Below are positions 16,968-24,929 of a stretch of DNA of 64,000 nt, piece by piece. The stretch comes from Pelotomaculum terephthalicicum JT (GTDB taxonomy: Bacteria > Bacillota > Desulfotomaculia > Desulfotomaculales > Pelotomaculaceae): assembly GCF_022410535.1 (NCBI RefSeq), contig NZ_JAKNBL010000003.1, forward strand, positions 122,226 to 186,225, in the 5' to 3' direction. The translations under genes and the position numbers were made by a program. The notes under the pieces were generated by a model. The model saw only the letters and a list, made by a program, of their open reading frames with translations. It had not been told where the DNA came from and ran no database searches. Each line of letters opens with the position of its first letter. The stretch's first letter is position 1.

Positions 16968-17552
16968 TTACTGGAGCTCCAGGCTCACGAGCCAGTTGGT
17001 AAAGCGCTGCCCGGATTTGTCGCCGCAAACAACGGCTTGCAGGCTCCCCTCCCCGCCTGCCTTGGTTGGCAATGATTTGCCATTATCCGCATAAACAATA
17101 TACACATTGTCCGGCTGCAGCACTTCAGACATTTCCAGCACCTGGCTGTAGTAGTCGACCCCCCTGGTAATGATTTTTTTGTGCTTTTGGGCCAGACCGG
17201 GATCAATACTATTCAATACAGTCAGAAGCGGCGTGCCGGTAAAATCGTACTCAATGATGTTCTCGCCGCTATCGCTGCTATTGCCGCTATTATTGCCGCA
17301 ATTATTGCCGCAATTGGATTGAACCATCACTTTCTTTTCAACGGCCGGTAATTTCCGGAGGTCGGCAACGGTAAAGCTGCCTAATGTGTCGGCGCCGGCT
17401 TTAATTACCACCGTTCCTTCCTGCGGGCCGCTTTCCCGGGTTAAATATGAGCAGACGGCAATAATCAGGACCAGCAGTCCAACCCCCAGGGCCAGCCACT
17501 TTTTGTTACTAATACCTTTCACTTTACTTTCATCAGCATTATTTTCAGGCAT
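16968..17552 (-). CDS. Membrane-anchored single-domain Moco-fold-like protein
   Basis: Protein of about 194 residues. One N-terminal TM helix (WLALGVGLLVLIIAVCSYL) without a cleavage site is followed by a minimal version of the cluster's domain (TVVIKAGADTLGSFTVADLRKLPAVEKK, GTPLLTVLNSIDPGLAQ, MSEVLQPDNVYIVYADNG, QRFTNWLVSLELQ). Compared with its paralogue at 57077 it has an extra Cys/Asn/Gly-rich insertion (NCGNNCGNNSGNSS), encoded by an ATTGCCGC-type DNA repeat. The ATG at 17552 is preferred (AGGGGGTGG upstream, and homology). It could be the membrane-proximal receiver for ligand from the wall-bound relatives encoded around it, which is inference only. Confidence 0.7.
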   Translation of the reverse strand: MPENNADESKVKGISNKKWLALGVGLLVLIIAVCSYLTRESGPQEGTVVIKAGADTLGSFTVADLRKLPAVEKKVMVQSNCGNNCGNNSGNSSDSGENIIEYDFTGTPLLTVLNSIDPGLAQKHKKIITRGVDYYSQVLEMSEVLQPDNVYIVYADNGKSLPTKAGGEGSLQAVVCGDKSGQRFTNWLVSLELQ

Positions 17553-17709
17553 TTCGCCACCCCCTGAGCACCAATTCACGTCTCAAACAATCCCTCGCTT
17601 ATCCCCGGACTCACTCCCTCTTTGAATAAGGCCTCAAAATCGCCGTTTATTTACATACCCAAAGTTCACTTATCCCACGATAAATTTTATTTTTAAATAC
17701 CATTTTCTA

Positions 17710-19563
17710 TTACTGCGCCGCGGCGGGATTGATATAAGTCAGGAATCGTTTCAAAACCGCCGCGCTTTGAGCCCGGTCGGCGTTTGTCAGCGGTGAAAAG
17801 TCCCCGCCGGGCAGGCCTTTGATGATCCCGGCCCGGACAGCCAGGGCCACATCCTCCTCCGCCCAGGGTGAAATCATTTGCCGGTCCCTGAACTGGGCCA
17901 GCTGCTGTTCCCGCCCGCCGCCGGATAAAGTCTCCTCTTTCCCGGCGGCCCGCGCCGCCCGGGTGATCATGGCCGCCATTTCCTCCCGCGTGACGCAGGC
18001 ATCCGGCTTAAAGAAACCGCCGTCATAGCCCGTGATGATCTCTTCATATGCGGCGGCGGCCACACTGCCGGCATACCATTCCGTACCGGCCACGTCTTGA
18101 AACTGCCCTTCCCGTAAAACACCCTCCGGCAAATCCAGAGCCCTCACCAAAAGGGCGGCGAATTCCGCCCGGGTGATCTCGCTGCCGGGTTCATAAGTAG
18201 TCTCGCTTTTGCCGCGGACCAGCTTCCTGGCCGACATATATTCTATATCCTCCCTGGCCCAGCTTTCCTGGATATCGGTAAAAGCCACGCCATTTCCAGT
18301 TGCTGCGGCTTCCTGTCCGGAAGGTCTATCCTCAACGGCCTGTTCGGCAGCTGACTGACCGGGCTGCAACCCGTCCACTGTAAATGTAAAGGTAACAACC
18401 TCGCTGTCCCGCTTGCCCCACCCGACGGTTTTAGCTTTAACGGTGATGTCATTTTCCACTGCAATCGGCTTGTTTAAAGTCGGAACATGAAAGCTGACAT
18501 TGTAGATTTTGCTTTCCAGGTCTGGTGTGCCGCCGTCGGTGGTATAATAAATTTTTACTTTTGGGTCGCCTGTCAGGACGATTTCCGAGCCTTTTTTAAT
18601 CTTGCCGCCCGGCACCGCGGCTTCTTGCCGGGTATCAGGGTCGATGATTTTTACAGCCGGCGGTTCCCATTGCGCCGGGGATTCCGTCGTGACGGTAATG
18701 GTTTTCAACCTTTTGACATACTCGCAAAGAGTTTGTTCCGTCAGCGCCCGCTGGCCGAAGCACAACACCGGCGTGTCACGGTCGCTCATCTTGGCGAAAT
18801 CGTCGTCATCCTCCACCCGCTGCAGGGCAATCAGCGGCTGCACCGCTTCTTTGCCGTCGGTTGACGATTCCATCAGATTGGGGTAATAGTAGCGCGGCTC
18901 GTTCAACAGTTCATCCACGGTGAAGTCGATCCGGTAACCGTCGCTGCCCAGGAAAGTAATCATCTGGGCTTCCGGCTTCATGCCGGCCTGCTCCAGCAGG
19001 GTCCGCAGCGGCACACCCTCTGCAGCCACAAATAAATTGCCGGGCCAGTCGCTGACCACTGAAAATATCTCTCTTTCCCGGCTCATCGCCTCCAGCTCGG
19101 CGCGGGTGAAAGAAACTTCCTCTGCCACCCCGTCGCCATTAATGGTAAGAACAGCGCCCGCCGCCGTTTGGTCTTCGGGACCCCCTGCTGAAGATACTGA
19201 AAATTTATACCTTTTCAACTCCGGCCGGTCCGCGCCGCCGAGGATAATGGTGTACTTGCCTTCGGCCGCCGCGGGCTCCAGTGTGAAGCCGGCCGTAAAA
19301 ACACCTTTTTCCACCTGGGGCCGGCAGCTGTATACCAACTCGCCCCGTTCATCCTGAACGGTTATGGAAACTTCCTTTAGATTTTGCGCCGTTCCCTCCA
19401 TTTCAACCCGGTCGCCCGGTCCGTACACGCGGTGGGAGCTGTGCGAAGTGAGATTCACCTTGACCTCCCCGTCATCCGCGTAACCGGCGCCGGACAGCAG
19501 CAAAGACACGGCCAGAACCGTCAAGACACACGCTAATAACTTGACCATCCGAAGCGGCTTCAT
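17710..19563 (-). CDS. S-layer-anchored Moco-fold-like protein (class C) with Ig-like, chitobiase-C-like and SLH domains
   Basis: Protein of 617 residues. Signal peptide 1-29; an Ig-like domain 32-130 (VKVNLTSHSSHRVYGPGDRVE) also seen at 31851 and 36439; Moco-fold-like domain about 137-300 (LTINGDGVAEEVSFTRAELE, GVPLRTLLEQAGMKPEAQM, SDGYRIDFTVDELL, PVLCFGQRALTEQTL); chitobiase-C-like domain 310-395 (KIYYTTDGGTP); three SLH motifs 425-617. The GSDGY block corresponds to the conserved substrate-side loop of sulfite-oxidase-type folds, but no catalytic cysteine is conserved. Fourth from the end of the 23-14 kb operon; the 130-bp gap to the next gene is AT-rich and featureless. Confidence 0.8.
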   Translation of the reverse strand: MKPLRMVKLLACVLTVLAVSLLLSGAGYADDGEVKVNLTSHSSHRVYGPGDRVEMEGTAQNLKEVSITVQDERGELVYSCRPQVEKGVFTAGFTLEPAAAEGKYTIILGGADRPELKRYKFSVSSAGGPEDQTAAGAVLTINGDGVAEEVSFTRAELEAMSREREIFSVVSDWPGNLFVAAEGVPLRTLLEQAGMKPEAQMITFLGSDGYRIDFTVDELLNEPRYYYPNLMESSTDGKEAVQPLIALQRVEDDDDFAKMSDRDTPVLCFGQRALTEQTLCEYVKRLKTITVTTESPAQWEPPAVKIIDPDTRQEAAVPGGKIKKGSEIVLTGDPKVKIYYTTDGGTPDLESKIYNVSFHVPTLNKPIAVENDITVKAKTVGWGKRDSEVVTFTFTVDGLQPGQSAAEQAVEDRPSGQEAAATGNGVAFTDIQESWAREDIEYMSARKLVRGKSETTYEPGSEITRAEFAALLVRALDLPEGVLREGQFQDVAGTEWYAGSVAAAAYEEIITGYDGGFFKPDACVTREEMAAMITRAARAAGKEETLSGGGREQQLAQFRDRQMISPWAEEDVALAVRAGIIKGLPGGDFSPLTNADRAQSAAVLKRFLTYINPAAAQ

Positions 19564-19632
19564 AATGCTTCTTACTCACCTCTTCAAAGTTACTGCACAA
19601 TCTTTCCGGACTTACCTTTGAAACATTTACGG

Positions 19633-21207
19633 TCACTGTACTTGCTTATACAGCCGCAAAATCATGGCCGCCGCCTCGGCCCGGGTGGCGGTTATTTGCG
19701 GCCCGAAAGTATCCGCGCTCAGGCCGCTTACCAGACCGCGCGATACTGCCAGCGCTATTTCCCGCCCCGCCCACGGCGAGATTTCTCCCTTGTCCGCAAA
19801 CTTGTCCATTACTTGCCCGGCATCGCCGGAAGCCGCCTCCGGTGCTTTCATTTGCAAGGCCCGGGCCAGGATCACCGCCATTTGTTCCCGGGTGATGTTT
19901 TCCTCGGGAGCAAAGGCGCTGTCGGTGTAGCCCATAATTAATCCCGCCCGGACTGCCGCCGCCACGTAATCGCGATACCACGCCCCGGCCGGCACATCGG
20001 CGAAGGCAAGCGCCGCATCCTGCTCTGCTTCAATATTTAGCGCCGTGACCAGCAATTTGGCAAATTGGGCGCGGGTGATCTTTTCTTCCGGCTGGAATTC
20101 CGTCGCGGTCACCCCGTCAATAATGCCTTTATCCGCCAATGAATAGATATCGTCTTTAGCCCAGTGCCCCTCCAGATCGGTAAAATACCTGGCATGTTCA
20201 GGTTTTGCCGCTGCCGCCGCCTTGTCCCCCGCCTCAGCGGCGCTTTCCGGCTTGTTTACGTCTTCTGCCTTGTCCGCGGTTTTTTCTTCAACCGCGCCGG
20301 CTTGGGGCGTTGACCCCGTATTGTATTGATAAGTGACCACCTCGCTGTCCAACTTGCCCATGCCTATTGTTTTAGTCTTAATGACCATATTGCCGCTAAT
20401 CGGGATGGGCCTGTTCAACTCGGGCTGGAAGGTGGGGTAGCTGATATTGAATATGTTGCTTCCATATGTGGGCTCGCTCCCGTCCAGGGTGTAATACACG
20501 ATGGCGTGATAAGGCGTCCCGTCGCGGTGCTGCAGGGTTACTTTCTTGCCCGAAGCAACCGCGCCGGACGGAATATCGGCGGCAGGCGCCTCCCACTGCG
20601 CCAGGGGCTCGGTCGTTACTTCAATCGTTCCCCCCTCGCAGAGCCCTCCGAGCATCTGGTTCTTGCAGCAAGTCGGCTCGTTCAGCGCGCACTGGCCATA
20701 GATTATTTTGCCGTTGGACTCGTTCAGGGCGAGCATCGTTTCCACCCGCACTTTCCCTCTTTCACTGCGGGTGGGCGGCCATTTCCCCAGATTATCCTCG
20801 TCTTCCCCATCGGGGAAATAATACCTGGGTTCGTCCAGCAGCTGTGCCTTGGTAAACTCGCTATACACATCCGCGGACAGTTTGCACCTGATCATGGTGG
20901 CGTTTTCCTTTAATCCCGCCGCGTCCAGAAGGGTTTTCAACGTCGGCCCCTTCATGTCTTTAAAAATCTGCAAAGAAGGCCAGTGGTTATATCCGGAGTA
21001 AGTGTACGTTTTCTGCGGCAGCGCCTGCAGGTCGGCCAGGGTGAACTGCACCGTTTTTTCCACCCCGTCGCCCGTCACCGTCAGCGCCACCGGCTCAGCC
21101 GCGCCCGCCCCCGGCGGCGGCGCCGCGGCCAGCAGCCCGGCGATTATGCATAACCCCACGACAGCCGCCAGCAGTTTATTAAGTCTAAACCCCCTAATGT
21201 TAATCAT
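19633..21207 (-). CDS. S-layer-anchored Moco-fold-like protein (class B), paralogue of the 15365 gene
   Basis: Protein of 524 residues with the same order of parts as the gene at 15365: signal peptide, Moco-fold-like domain (YTYSGYNHWPSLQIFKDMKG, PRYYFPDGED), chitobiase-C-like domain, then three SLH motifs. An Ala/Glu/Lys-rich linker (about residues 310-340) is extra. A cysteine-containing turn (EPTCCKNQMLGGLCEGG) replaces the corresponding loop of the paralogue. The ATG at 21207 is chosen over one five codons upstream because GAGGTGG lies at proper distance and the resulting start MINIRGFRLNKLLAAV matches the paralogue. Eleven bases separate it from the preceding gene. Confidence 0.8.
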   Translation of the reverse strand: MINIRGFRLNKLLAAVVGLCIIAGLLAAAPPPGAGAAEPVALTVTGDGVEKTVQFTLADLQALPQKTYTYSGYNHWPSLQIFKDMKGPTLKTLLDAAGLKENATMIRCKLSADVYSEFTKAQLLDEPRYYFPDGEDEDNLGKWPPTRSERGKVRVETMLALNESNGKIIYGQCALNEPTCCKNQMLGGLCEGGTIEVTTEPLAQWEAPAADIPSGAVASGKKVTLQHRDGTPYHAIVYYTLDGSEPTYGSNIFNISYPTFQPELNRPIPISGNMVIKTKTIGMGKLDSEVVTYQYNTGSTPQAGAVEEKTADKAEDVNKPESAAEAGDKAAAAAKPEHARYFTDLEGHWAKDDIYSLADKGIIDGVTATEFQPEEKITRAQFAKLLVTALNIEAEQDAALAFADVPAGAWYRDYVAAAVRAGLIMGYTDSAFAPEENITREQMAVILARALQMKAPEAASGDAGQVMDKFADKGEISPWAGREIALAVSRGLVSGLSADTFGPQITATRAEAAAMILRLYKQVQ

Positions 21208-21218
21208 CACTATCCACC

Positions 21219-23048
21219 TCACATTGTATTGGAATCAATATAAGTCAGGAACCGTCTCAAAACCGCCGCGCTTTGGGCCCGGTCGGCATAAGCCCCGGGT
21301 GAAAAGTCACCGCCGGGCAGGCCCTCGATGATCCCGGCCCGGGCAGCCATGGCCACATCCTCCGCCGCCCAGGGTGAAATCAGCTGCCGGTCCTTGAACC
21401 GGGCCAACTGCTGTTCCAGCCCGCCGCCGGATAAAGTCTCCTCCTTCCCGGCGGCGCGCGCCGCCCGGGCGAGCATGGCCGCCATTTCCTCCCGGGTGAT
21501 TCGAGCGCCCGGCCTAAAGAAGCCGCCCGCGCAGCCCATGATGATCTTTTCATCCGCGGCGGCGGCCACACTGCCGGCGTACCAGTCCGCAGCGGCCACA
21601 TCCTGAAACCGCCCTTCCGGCAAAACACCTTCCGGCAAGCCCAGCGCTCGCACCAGCAGGGCGGCGAACTCCGCCCGGGTGATCTCGCTGCCGGGTTCAT
21701 AGGTGGTATCGCTTTTGCCGTGGATCAGTTTCCTGGCCGCCAAAAATTCAATATCCTCCCTGGCCCAGCTGTCCTGAATATCGGTAAAGGCCGTACCTTT
21801 TTCAGCGGCCGGCGCTTCTTGCCCGGCAGGTTTGTCCTCAACAACTTGTTCATCAGTTGACTGGTCAGGCTGCGTATCGTCCACCGTGAAAGTAAATGCA
21901 ACAACCTCGCTGTCCCTTTTGCCGTATCCGACGGCTTTAGCCTTGACCGTGGTGTCCGTCTGCACCACGATCGGCTCGGCCTGGCCCGCCAGCGGCCCGC
22001 AGCCGTGGGCGTTGTAGATCTCGCTGTCGAGGTCCGGCGCGCTGCCGTCGGTGGTGTAATAAATCTTTGTTTTCGGGTCGCCCGCCAGGGCGATTTGCGC
22101 GCCGCGCTTTACCGCGCCGCCCGGCGTGGCCGCTTTTTGCCGGGTGGCCGGGTCGATGATTTGCGCCGTCGGCCCGGCCCACTGCCCCGGAGCATCAGTG
22201 GTTACGGTGATGGTTTGCAGGATCTTGACGAAACTCAAGAGGGTTTGCTCAGTCCGCGCCCGCTGGCCGATGCACAGCACCGGCGTGTCCTGCTCGCTCA
22301 CCTGGCTGAAATCAGTGGACCTCTCCGCCCGCTCCAGCGCTATTAGCGGCTCGACCTCCGTCTTGTCGGGGAATATGTAGCGTTTTGTTTTCAACAACTC
22401 ATCGATCATGAATTCGGCCTTGTACCCGTCGCTGCCCGTAAAGGTAATCATCCGGGCTTCCGGCTTCACTCCGGCCTGCGCCAGCAAGGCCCGCAGCGGC
22501 ACCCCCGCCGCGGCCACCGTTAAATCCGCGGGGAAGTCGTTCGTCGCGGAAAACACCGCCCTTTCCTGCTCCATCGCCGCCAGTTCGGCCCGGGTAAAGA
22601 CAATTTCCCGCGGCACCCCGTCGCCCGTGATATAAAGCAGGCCTATTTTCTGCGTTACCTGCGCGTCCGCATAGCCGCCGGCCTGGACGGCGACGGCGTA
22701 ATCCCCGGACGTCCGGAACACACTTTTATCGATGGTGATTTTGCCGGCGTCTATGACGTATTTCCCGGCCTCCAGCGCCGCGCCGTCCACGCTGACCCCG
22801 CTGATCGCCCCCCGCCAGGACGCGTCGTCCGCGAAGGTCAGCTCCACCGGCTTCCTGATCACGTTCTGCGCCGCGTCAGCCGCCAGGGCGGGCGCCTCTT
22901 TCAGCCCGCCCGCGGACAACAGCGTGTCGCCGGCGGCCTCCGCCGCCCCGGCCGGCTGCGCGAAGCCATGGCTTAACAGCATGGCCAAGGCGATCACCGC
23001 CGGGAACAGGGCGCGCAATATCTTGTTTTCAAGGCTGAGCAAAAACAT
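21219..23048 (-). CDS. S-layer-anchored Moco-fold-like protein (class C) with haemoglobin-interacting (HID/DUF1533-like) domain
   Basis: Protein of about 609 residues. Signal peptide about 1-36. Next comes a domain with the HID/DUF1533 pattern (VELTFADDASWRGAISGVSV, GKITIDKSVF, SGDYAVAVQAGGYADAQVTQ). A class C Moco-fold-like domain (TGSDGYKAEFMIDELL, PVLCIGQRARTEQTLL), a chitobiase-C-like domain and three SLH motifs follow. HID domains were named from the streptococcal haem-uptake protein Shr. Start is ATG at 23048, or TTG two codons later, which has better spacing to the GGGGGGAG site. First gene of a six-gene operon, with a 235-nt leader from the promoter at 23290-23318. The frame is open further upstream, but that part has no signal peptide logic. 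Confidence 0.8.
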   Translation of the reverse strand: MFLLSLENKILRALFPAVIALAMLLSHGFAQPAGAAEAAGDTLLSAGGLKEAPALAADAAQNVIRKPVELTFADDASWRGAISGVSVDGAALEAGKYVIDAGKITIDKSVFRTSGDYAVAVQAGGYADAQVTQKIGLLYITGDGVPREIVFTRAELAAMEQERAVFSATNDFPADLTVAAAGVPLRALLAQAGVKPEARMITFTGSDGYKAEFMIDELLKTKRYIFPDKTEVEPLIALERAERSTDFSQVSEQDTPVLCIGQRARTEQTLLSFVKILQTITVTTDAPGQWAGPTAQIIDPATRQKAATPGGAVKRGAQIALAGDPKTKIYYTTDGSAPDLDSEIYNAHGCGPLAGQAEPIVVQTDTTVKAKAVGYGKRDSEVVAFTFTVDDTQPDQSTDEQVVEDKPAGQEAPAAEKGTAFTDIQDSWAREDIEFLAARKLIHGKSDTTYEPGSEITRAEFAALLVRALGLPEGVLPEGRFQDVAAADWYAGSVAAAADEKIIMGCAGGFFRPGARITREEMAAMLARAARAAGKEETLSGGGLEQQLARFKDRQLISPWAAEDVAMAARAGIIEGLPGGDFSPGAYADRAQSAAVLRRFLTYIDSNTM

Positions 23049-23283
23049 CTCCCCCCCAAAGAAATATTGATGATAATACATGACGGACGTATCTCTGGCA
23101 AATTGTGTTATATTTATCGTAAATCGTAGTAATGTTTTTTGACCCGGGTTAGGATTGTCGGTGTTAGTATGCTTTGAGCAGGTGTTGGAATCAAGTGTGT
23201 TAAACTGCTTGAAGAATTTATATGATGGCTCCGCGCTATAGATGTAATATTTTGCGTAAATATGCTTAATAGTATAAATAACC
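23049..23283 (-). other. Long 5' leader of the 23-14 kb operon
   Basis: About 235 nt separate the predicted transcription start (near 23283) from the first start codon. I recognise no known riboswitch, and no clear terminator or anti-terminator pair. A single GTGTTATATT-type motif occurs at about 23104-23113; a similar motif lies upstream of the promoter at 23340. Confidence 0.3.
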
Positions 23284-23289
23284 ATACAA

Positions 23290-23318
23290 AGTATAAACTA
23301 ACGTAACATAGTTGTCAA
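23290..23318 (-). promoter_or_regulatory. Promoter of the 23-14 kb surface-protein operon (shared promoter family)
   Basis: Minus strand TTGACA (23318-23313), 17-bp spacer (ACTATGTTACGTTAGTT), TATACT (23295-23290). The spacer shares TATGTTA with the sites at 12218 and 37246. Between it and the terminator at 23470 lies one GC-rich inverted repeat (GGTGCC/GGCACC, about 23411-23438) of unknown use. Confidence 0.75.
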
Positions 23319-23469
23319 TTAACAGCACTATTGTTCATTTGTGTTATATTGATTATTATTCCCGTAGTTGCGCTGTCTCTTGGTCATGGATACAGCATAA
23401 TTCCCCCTGCGGTGCCACACCGGCAATATGGGGGCACCCGCTTCGCCTAGAAGAAATTAGGTTATAAGA

Positions 23470-23516
23470 TGCAGAAAAGCGGCCAGTTACCATGAAAAGG
23501 CACTGGCCGCTTTAAT
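23470..23516 (-). terminator. Terminator of the 23601 gene
   Basis: A perfect 12-bp stem AAAGCGGCCAGT / ACTGGCCGCTTT (23476-23487 with 23502-23513) lies about 90 bp after the stop codon at 23601, with a short T-run on the minus-strand exit side. Confidence 0.65.
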
Positions 23517-23600
23517 AGCGTTCCCAAAACCATAGGCCGCGGCAGTTGACAATCAATCTATTACTTTACTCTGTAACCTTCTGCCAACCGGCGGTTATTT

Positions 23601-24191
23601 TTAAGGAACATTGATGTAAATTGTTGTAATGTTTTTATTAAAGTTATTTATGGTGTAATCATCTTCAGTTGTCTGACCGTAGAAATTCCTGATGGTATTG
23701 CTGGTGCTTAAAGAACCGTCAGCAACATCCTCGCCGTTGGCATACTTGGTGGCAAGTATCGCCGGCACCGCGTACTGTAGCGAATGGCTGACCGAATCAT
23801 AATAGTAGCGTGTAGTGTCCAGCAAACTGCTCTTGTCGAGTTCCACAACGTAATCGTCGGAGGCTACAAACTTGATGCTCTCAACGTTGTCCAGACTACT
23901 CCCCAGGGCATTCTCTAAAACGTCCTCTAATTCCGGCCCCTTGGCGGTGTAATACTTATACACAGGCGGCACGGAGCAATCAACGGTTGAATAATTATAC
24001 TTAGCATTAGTAAAATTAGTTTCCAAATCGGATCTGCTATACGTTGCTAAATGTGAGTCCGTATTGTCACTGATGTCGTGCAGATAAACATCCACGGAAT
24101 TGGTAGTCGCGAAAGCGGCAACGCTGGTCAGGCAAATGGACAATGCCACCAGCAGCAATACACCCAGTGTTTTCAGGCTTCTTAATTTCAT
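23601..24191 (-). CDS. Small secreted Moco-fold-like protein
   Basis: Protein of 196 residues: signal peptide (LKTLGVLLLVALSICLTSVAAFA) and a single copy of the cluster's domain, without anchor. Recognisable blocks are YSRSDLETNF, GPELEDVLENALG, FVASDDYVVELDKSSLLDTTRYYYD and IRNFYGQTTEDD. It lacks SLH, lipobox or C-terminal helix, so it should be released or bound to partners at the surface. It is monocistronic: own promoter at 24329-24357, ribosome site GAGGAGG, and a strong terminator downstream. Its domain is more divergent than those of its neighbours and resembles the one in the 61488 protein. Confidence 0.7.
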   Translation of the reverse strand: MKLRSLKTLGVLLLVALSICLTSVAAFATTNSVDVYLHDISDNTDSHLATYSRSDLETNFTNAKYNYSTVDCSVPPVYKYYTAKGPELEDVLENALGSSLDNVESIKFVASDDYVVELDKSSLLDTTRYYYDSVSHSLQYAVPAILATKYANGEDVADGSLSTSNTIRNFYGQTTEDDYTINNFNKNITTIYINVP

Positions 24192-24328
24192 TTTTATCCT
24201 CCTCGTTTTTTTATTTTTGCACTGCCGCGGCCAAGCCAGTCGTTAGATCGAACTATGGACTTACCCGTTTTTCACCTCCCCTTTCTGTATTATCCTCATT
24301 TTCATAAATTATCCATGTATCAATATAT

Positions 24329-24357
24329 ATTATAAACCAACATGAAACTACTGTAAA
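24329..24357 (-). promoter_or_regulatory. Promoter of the 23601 gene (shared promoter family)
   Basis: Minus strand TTTACA (24357-24352), 17-bp spacer (GTAGTTTCATGTTGGTT), TATAAT (24334-24329). It shares the ATGTT-GGTT spacer end with the other three promoters of the family. Confidence 0.65.
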
Positions 24358-24420
24358 TAACTTATTCAATATTTAAGTAATGTTTTTTTATTTTTTGTTT
24401 TTATTGATACACTGTTTAGG

Positions 24421-24915
24421 TTAATTGGTTACGGTGAAGCTTGTGTTCTGCCAGGGAGCAGCCAGCGGTGTCTGGGCATCCCACCCGCTCCAGACAAACA
24501 CGTCGACGTAAACTTCGCCGCTCACACCGCCGGGCAGGACGCAATCCGCGCTCACAACCGCTCCCGCGGCGGTAATGCCGGACGACACCGCCACGCAGCT
24601 CAGCACCCTGCCCCCGCCTCCGGCGGTGGCCCCAGCTCCATTCCTCACCTGAACAATGACCAGTCCGTTGATTGTCTCGCCGCCGTTATTGTCTATCCGG
24701 ACCCGCACACGATATCCGCCTTGCCCCGCGACGGTATCGATCTCTTCGTTATTTAACGGATTCAGCAGGCGCACCCAGCCGATATTCAAAGCGTCGGCCG
24801 CGTGCGCCCGCGGTGCGCGCAACGGAGGGCTTGGGCTTGCTTCATCCGCCAAACCCGCAGGCGCATACGTCAAGAATACCGACAAACAAATCAGGAACGG
24901 CCATATTCTTTTCAT
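24421..24915 (-). CDS. Small exported protein: signal peptide plus C-terminal beta domain shared with three neighbours
   Basis: Protein of 164 residues. Its first 25 residues (MKRIWPFLICLSVFLTYAPA) nearly copy those of the 1741-aa RCC1 protein two genes upstream. The remainder (from IGWVRLLNPLNNEEI to YVDVFVWSGWDAQTP...SFTVTN) is the same about 120-residue C-terminal domain found there and in the 24930 and 34634 proteins. It looks like the giant protein with its whole middle removed. The start at 24915 follows that homology; an ATG four codons earlier overlaps the end of the preceding gene. Last gene of the 37-24 kb operon. No known domain name comes to mind. Confidence 0.7.
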   Translation of the reverse strand: MKRIWPFLICLSVFLTYAPAGLADEASPSPPLRAPRAHAADALNIGWVRLLNPLNNEEIDTVAGQGGYRVRVRIDNNGGETINGLVIVQVRNGAGATAGGGGRVLSCVAVSSGITAAGAVVSADCVLPGGVSGEVYVDVFVWSGWDAQTPLAAPWQNTSFTVTN

Positions 24916-24929
24916 TACGGCTGTCATAC

